Positions 6,297-9,607 of a DNA stretch of 9,607 nt are shown here, piece by piece. A program made the position numbers and the translations under genes. Every line of letters starts with the position of its first letter. Within the stretch, counting starts at the first letter, position 1. The notes beneath the pieces were generated by a model. That model did no database searches. It was not told the origin of the DNA and worked only from the letters and a program-made list of their open reading frames with translations. Source of the DNA: CAYRJD01 sp964424585 (GTDB lineage: Bacteria; Actinomycetota; Acidimicrobiia; Acidimicrobiales; Poriferisodalaceae); contig CAYRJD010000045.1 in NCBI GenBank assembly GCA_964424585.1, positions 1 through 9,607 on the forward strand, in the 5' to 3' direction.

Positions 6297-8639
6297 GTGA
6301 ACGAACCGCCCGCTGACTTGGCGTGCGGCACTGGCGCGCTGCTGACCGCCTTGTATCACCGCGTCGCGGCTCGCGTTCGTTCGGCGGGCAACGACGACGC
6401 TGACGCGCATCGGGTGTTTATGGAGCAGGTGATTCGCGCCGCAGACATCATGCCTGGCGCGGCTCATCTCACCGCGACGTTGCTTTCATCGGCGCATCCG
6501 TCGGTTCCATACACCGACGCGAACGTGGCGCTCTATCCCGTCGGGCAGATGGCGGAGACGAAGGAGTCTGAGCCGCCGTCGTCAGACAACGTGAGCCTCG
6601 GGTCGTTGGAGCTGTTGGGTTCGAGTGTGGTGCAAGGGGAACTGCTGAGCTCTCGTCCTCAACGAGAGAGGTCGGTGGTCACACGCACCGGCGAGGAAGC
6701 TCAAACGATTTCGATAGGCGAGCGCACTTTGGATGTGTGCGTGATGAATCCGCCGTTCACGTCCAACAGCAGTCGCCCGACGAAGGCCGAAGAGGGGTTG
6801 AAGAATCGCAAGTGGGCTGGGCTGGGACGAACCGAAGATGAACAGGTAGCTATGGAGGCGCGCGAGGCGCGGCTCGTCGAAGCTCACCGGCAGAAATTCA
6901 AGTCTCCGCGCATGTTCGCAGATGAGCCCGCGTATCACGGCAACATCGGGCTGGCTACGCCGTTCATGGACTTAGCACACACGAAGCTGAAGAACGGCGG
7001 CGTGCTAGGGCTCATTCTTCCCCAAACGTTTCTGTCAGGCAAGCGTTGGGCGAACGCCCGCAAGTTCATTGAAGCTCAGTACGAAGACGTAGTGGTTGTC
7101 ACCATCGCTGACGATGGAACAGAAGATCAGGCGTTTTCGGCGGGCACCGGCATGGCCGAATGCATGCTCGTGGCGCGCAAGAGAACCAGCAGAGCGAGCG
7201 GCAGGCAACGTGTGTTCTACGTCAGCCTCCACGAGCGTCCCGTATCGACCGCCGCCGGCGTCGAGATCGCACGGGCTGTCGCTGCTGTGCCTGACGAGGC
7301 GGCGACAGGCGAGCTGCTGATCGGCAGTCAGGACGTGTGCGGCACCTACGCGTCCGCAGACACGCTGAGCGGGCATTTCGCTGGCGTGCGAGACGTGCGC
7401 CTCAGCGAGACATCTGAGCGGCTGGCCGCGGGCATTCTCGACTTGCCGACCGTGCCTCCGATGTCAGTGCCGATGGCGACGCTCGGAGAGGTGGGCGGCG
7501 TCAGCCCGAACCACGTGATGATCGGCACTCTTGTTGGGACGACCAGCACATCCGAGGAAGGCCCGCTCGTCATCCACGACAAGAGGAGCGAGCGGCTGGC
7601 TTGGGAGTCGTTTACCTATCGCACGCTGTGGTGGAACGACCACGCCACCCAGACGAACCTAGAGGTGCTGCCCGACGCAGAAGGAAGGCCACGAGACGGG
7701 CGCAGACCAGACGCCGACGCGCTCTGGGCTGATTGGGCAACGCGACTACACATGAATCTCGAATTCAGGCTCAACTCGCAGCCACTCGCCGCGTGCCGCA
7801 CGCCAGCGCCAACCATCGGCGGAGGTACCTGGCCGTCCGTGGTGCTGGCTGACGGCGTGTGGGAGCCGGCGGCGGTGCTCTGGCACAACACGACGCTCGG
7901 GTTGATCCTGCGCTGGGCGTCTAGCGGTCGCCAGCAGCTCGGCAAGGCGAGACTGACGGTCGGCCGGCTGCCTGACCTGCCGACGCTCGACTACCGACAG
8001 CTCACCGATGCACAGCTCGCCATAGCGGACGAGATTTACGAACGCTTCACCACCGGCGACGCCAAGCTCACGCTGCGACCGGCGAACGAGGCGTGGCACG
8101 ACCAGGCGCGACACGCGCTCGACCGGGCCGTGCTCGAAGAGATGCTGGGGTTTGACTGGACGGAGGTCGGCGCGGCGCTCGCGACGCTGCGTCAGCAGTG
8201 GTGCTCGGAGCCGTCGGTGCACGGCGGGCAGCTCAGCCGGCCCGGCGGCGTCGGCGGAAACATCGACTTGGTGCTGGCACGAGAGCGGCTGCGCGCGCAG
8301 GCGGCCGACGCGGCGACTCCTGAGCGGCAACAGGCACGAGAGAAGCTGGGCGGCCGGCGAAAGACGAACCCGGCGGCGATGAAGCACTACCTGGTCGCGC
8401 TCGAAGAGATCGAGTCGCTGCCTGGCGCGCGAGCCGTCGGCCTCGCCGGCGACGTCGCTCACGTGGTGGCGCACGACGTCGCGCTGGCTCGCGCGCGCGT
8501 CGTCAAAGCTGAAGCTGACGCCGCGCGCGAGCAGGATCAGCGGGTCGTCGACGACAGACGCGGCGAAGCGGCGAAATGGAGCGCCGTGCTGGGGAAGCTC
8601 GAAGGCGTGGAGCGCAGCCTCGCGGCGGTGCTGGCGTAG
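6297..8639 (+). CDS. N6-adenine DNA methyltransferase, 5'-truncated
   Basis: A DNA adenine methyltransferase using S-adenosylmethionine, of the large type found in restriction-modification and defence loci. The 780-codon frame begins abruptly at cofactor motif I, DLACGTGALL (residues 7-16). It continues with HLTATLLSSAHP (57-68), LGSLELL (101-107), the catalytic motif IV NPPF (151-154), GNIGLATPFMDLAHTKLKNG (215-234) and VLGLILPQTFLSG (236-248). A probable target-recognition part follows (about 390-560), then a region closing with WCSEPSVHGG (635-644). A further 136 residues are Ala/Arg/Glu-rich, probably helical or coiled coil. Relatives normally carry several hundred residues before motif I. 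Here an in-frame TAG lies at 6249-6251 and the only start between it and motif I is GTG 6297, without a ribosome site and inside the ATPase remnant. The catalytic core is intact, but expression and activity are doubtful. It stands head to head with the ATPase remnant. Confidence 0.8.
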   Translation: MNEPPADLACGTGALLTALYHRVAARVRSAGNDDADAHRVFMEQVIRAADIMPGAAHLTATLLSSAHPSVPYTDANVALYPVGQMAETKESEPPSSDNVSLGSLELLGSSVVQGELLSSRPQRERSVVTRTGEEAQTISIGERTLDVCVMNPPFTSNSSRPTKAEEGLKNRKWAGLGRTEDEQVAMEAREARLVEAHRQKFKSPRMFADEPAYHGNIGLATPFMDLAHTKLKNGGVLGLILPQTFLSGKRWANARKFIEAQYEDVVVVTIADDGTEDQAFSAGTGMAECMLVARKRTSRASGRQRVFYVSLHERPVSTAAGVEIARAVAAVPDEAATGELLIGSQDVCGTYASADTLSGHFAGVRDVRLSETSERLAAGILDLPTVPPMSVPMATLGEVGGVSPNHVMIGTLVGTTSTSEEGPLVIHDKRSERLAWESFTYRTLWWNDHATQTNLEVLPDAEGRPRDGRRPDADALWADWATRLHMNLEFRLNSQPLAACRTPAPTIGGGTWPSVVLADGVWEPAAVLWHNTTLGLILRWASSGRQQLGKARLTVGRLPDLPTLDYRQLTDAQLAIADEIYERFTTGDAKLTLRPANEAWHDQARHALDRAVLEEMLGFDWTEVGAALATLRQQWCSEPSVHGGQLSRPGGVGGNIDLVLARERLRAQAADAATPERQQAREKLGGRRKTNPAAMKHYLVALEEIESLPGARAVGLAGDVAHVVAHDVALARARVVKAEADAAREQDQRVVDDRRGEAAKWSAVLGKLEGVERSLAAVLA
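6302..6312. other. Breakpoint joining two headless genes
   Basis: To the left, minus-strand sequence reads as ATPase up to the Phe codon at 6299-6301. To the right, plus-strand sequence reads as methyltransferase from the Ala codon at 6312. The bases between are assignable to neither. No target-site duplication, insertion sequence end or long repeat is visible at the join, which favours a simple deletion or illegitimate end joining over transposition. Confidence 0.55.
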
Positions 8640-9001
8640 TCGTTCGCCGTCGGCCGTCACGCGTGCGGCGGCCGAGCCCGTGCGGGCGGGCTGGTGGTTG
8701 GGCTGGCATTTCGGCGACGTTGGACTTACCTTGCTCGGCGGTGATCGTTGTCTGGTTTTCGGGCCGCTCGGCTGACGCTTGGTTGGTGCGCGCGCGAGCT
8801 AGCCGTGCGCTGCGTCGTGCGCGGCGCGGCGTCGTGAGCCGTTCGGCGGGTGGCGTCGTGACGAACGGCACAGACGATACGGGCGGTCAGATGCGGAGCG
8901 TGCCGGTTTTCGCGGTTCGACGGCCTGATGCCGCGTCGGACGGGTTCGGCGCATGTAGCGTTCGTGTCGGCTTTGGCTGCCGAGCAGAAAGGTGTGACGC
9001 C
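8640..9001. other. Non-coding stretch between the methyltransferase and lipoprotein genes
   Basis: 362 bp without a credible gene on either strand; the open frames here are arginine-rich products of GC-rich sequence. It contains two small GC-rich inverted repeats just after the methyltransferase stop (CGGCCG at 8651-8656 and 8669-8674; AGCCC/GGGCT at 8675-8692, no U-run), the composite repeat listed separately at 8828-8869, and the lipoprotein ribosome site AGAAAGGTG at 8986-8994. I see no convincing promoter, though the lipoprotein promoter must lie here or further upstream. Confidence 0.55.
8828..8869. repeat. Interleaved direct and inverted repeat (possible operator or hairpin)
   Basis: GGCGTCGTGA occurs at 8828-8837 and exactly again at 8852-8861. 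Each copy is followed at once by one arm of a perfect 8-bp inverted repeat: GCCGTTCG at 8838-8845 and CGAACGGC at 8862-8869. The order is repeat, arm, 6 bases, repeat, complementary arm. As RNA it would form an 8-bp stem with a 16-base loop, without a following U-run. It lies about 130 bp upstream of the lipoprotein start and 190 bp past the methyltransferase stop. Confidence 0.5.
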
Positions 9002-9607
9002 ATGCCCACGAACCCACATTTCTTTGACGATGGCGGCCCTCACGGCTGCGCCGGCGGACGTGCGCGGCTGCGGTGGCGGCGGCTGTGCGCGCCTGCTTTA
9101 GCGTTGATGCTGCTGGCAGCGGCGTGCTCAAGCGACGACGACGACGCTGATGATTCGGCGAGCGAGGCGACTGCGACGACAATAAATGCGGGTGATGAGG
9201 TTGGTGTAAATGACGCTGATTCGTCGGATAGTTCTACGGCAACGACGGCGCACGACACAGACAGAGCGCGCGCGGGCGGGCACGCGAATCACGCGTTCGC
9301 CGAAACGGACGACGAATACGCCGTGCGGCAGCAGGAACTCGTGGACGCTGCGGCCGACGCGCAAGATGATTTGGCTGACGATCCTGACATCGTCGCGGCC
9401 GAAGACGAGCTAGGGGTGTCGTTGGTGCCGACCGTGCCGGTGCAGGCATCACCGCAAGGCGGGCTGGCAGAGGTCACGCCGGAGACGCTAGACGCGAACG
9501 AACGATACGTCGAGCAGACCGAAGCCATCGACCAAACGAGCGGCTACCAGCCAGGCGCGACGCCGGCCGCCCGGCTCGAACAAGCGCGCGCCACACCAGC
9601 TACCACG
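9002..9607 (+). CDS. Putative lipoprotein with Asp/Ser-rich linker (3' end outside window)
   Basis: The frame from ATG 9002 is open for all 202 codons to the window edge, so the gene is partial. A ribosome site AGAAAGGTG (8986-8994) lies 7 bases before the start. Residues 20-41 form a lipoprotein signal: an Arg-rich stretch, RARLRWRR (20-27), a hydrophobic core, APALALMLLAAA (30-41), and Cys42 as the lipid-attachment residue (AAAC is an acceptable but imperfect lipobox, usual Leu at -3 replaced by Ala). After it come SSDDDDADDSASEATATT and more Asp/Ser/Thr/Ala, a disordered acidic spacer typical of actinobacterial surface lipoproteins. From about residue 100 the sequence becomes charged and probably helical (DDEYAVRQQELVDAAADAQ), then Pro/Gly-rich. 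The protein should be anchored on the outer face of the cytoplasmic membrane. The functional domain, if any, lies beyond the window; I recognise no family in what is visible. Confidence 0.75.
   Translation, partial: MPTNPHFFDDGGPHGCAGGRARLRWRRLCAPALALMLLAAACSSDDDDADDSASEATATTINAGDEVGVNDADSSDSSTATTAHDTDRARAGGHANHAFAETDDEYAVRQQELVDAAADAQDDLADDPDIVAAEDELGVSLVPTVPVQASPQGGLAEVTPETLDANERYVEQTEAIDQTSGYQPGATPAARLEQARATPATT

Larger units (their letters stand above)
5684..6331 (-). pseudogene. C-terminal remnant of an AAA-type ATPase (N-terminal part missing)
   Basis: The open frame is 215 codons, but only about residues 11-160 (bases roughly 5850-6301) read like a real protein. FTDDALQMATEQ, then SLGSPYRMQLLGEHAW (23-38), resembles the lid region of bacterial ATP-binding proteins that precedes a C-terminal winged-helix domain. 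The winged helix would be about residues 75-150, with ETHVRALVAVYN, EQIKQQIAEEQN, QQILAHLQEANILDEN and a final FVPSSGLTPNYLRLML. The Walker A, Walker B and sensor regions, about the first 250 residues of such proteins, are absent. The GTG at 6331 has no ribosome site, and residues 1-9 are antisense to the methyltransferase, so it is not a true start. After about residue 160 the frame runs without its own stop across the amidohydrolase stop and 139 bases into that gene. No internal stops or frameshifts are visible in the coherent part, suggesting a recent loss. Base composition is lower in GC than the flanking genes (33 of 60 at 5941-6000 against 44 of 60 at 4921-4980). Confidence 0.6.

Noticed and set aside
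6297..6311. GTG 6297 as the authentic methyltransferase start
   Set aside because: No ribosome site, it lies within the ATPase remnant, and the protein would begin directly at the cofactor motif without its usual N-terminal region.
7746..8660. 304-codon minus-strand frame opposite the methyltransferase
   Set aside because: Arg/Leu-rich composition without recognisable motifs and no ribosome site; antisense shadow of a coherent gene.
8651..8692. GC-rich inverted repeats as the methyltransferase terminator
   Set aside because: Short arms (5-6 bp), a self-palindromic CGGCCG, and no U-run; such repeats are expected by chance at this GC content.
9285..9528. Ser/Ala/Arg-rich minus-strand frames opposite the lipoprotein
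   Set aside because: Low-complexity complements of the Asp/Ala-rich coding sequence, lacking start signals.

Overview
The window looks like chromosomal DNA of a high-GC actinobacterium. The reasons are dense G/C-ending codons, several GTG and TTG starts, a short HU protein without a long basic tail, a two-domain family III CoA-transferase, and a lipoprotein whose lipid-attached cysteine is followed by an aspartate/serine-rich linker. An Acidimicrobiia-type organism is a reasonable guess from style alone; no ribosomal or other marker gene is present to prove it.

Layout. (1) Bases 9-2441, minus strand: a family III CoA-transferase made of two CaiB/BaiF domains in tandem. (2) Bases 2442-2600: a divergent intergenic region with two overlapping palindromes. 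(3) Bases 2601-2879, plus strand: an HU-type nucleoid protein. It converges on and overlaps by 4 bp (4) an MFS transporter of the YbfB/YjiJ type (2876-4246, minus); a UUCG hairpin sits on the overlap. (5) A 59-bp divergent gap carrying a TTGACC direct repeat, then a plus-strand pair with stop and start overlapping (TTGA): a crotonase-fold enoyl-CoA isomerase/hydratase (4306-4992) and an amidohydrolase-fold protein (4989-5822). (6) Bases about 5823-8639: two headless gene remnants placed head to head, the C-terminal part of an AAA-type ATPase (minus) and a large N6-adenine DNA methyltransferase lacking its N-terminal part (plus). (7) Bases 8640-9001: a non-coding stretch with a composite repeat/hairpin. 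(8) Bases 9002-9607, plus: the N-terminal part of a lipoprotein, still open at the window edge.

How the parts fit. The CoA-transferase, transporter, crotonase and amidohydrolase form a plausible small catabolic module (import an organic acid, activate it as a CoA thioester, shift a double bond or hydrate, and a further step), but the substrate cannot be read from the sequence. The amidohydrolase lacks the usual metal ligands and the crotonase keeps only one of the two hydratase glutamates, so neither should be given its family's default activity.

The most striking structure is the junction at about 6302-6312. Recognisable ATPase coding sequence on one strand stops there and recognisable methyltransferase coding sequence on the other begins there, with about 10 bp between. 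One deletion through the 5' halves of two divergently transcribed genes would explain it. The remnants look like what is left of a DNA-modification or defence-type locus next to the catabolic genes. I found no tRNA, rRNA, CRISPR array or insertion sequence.
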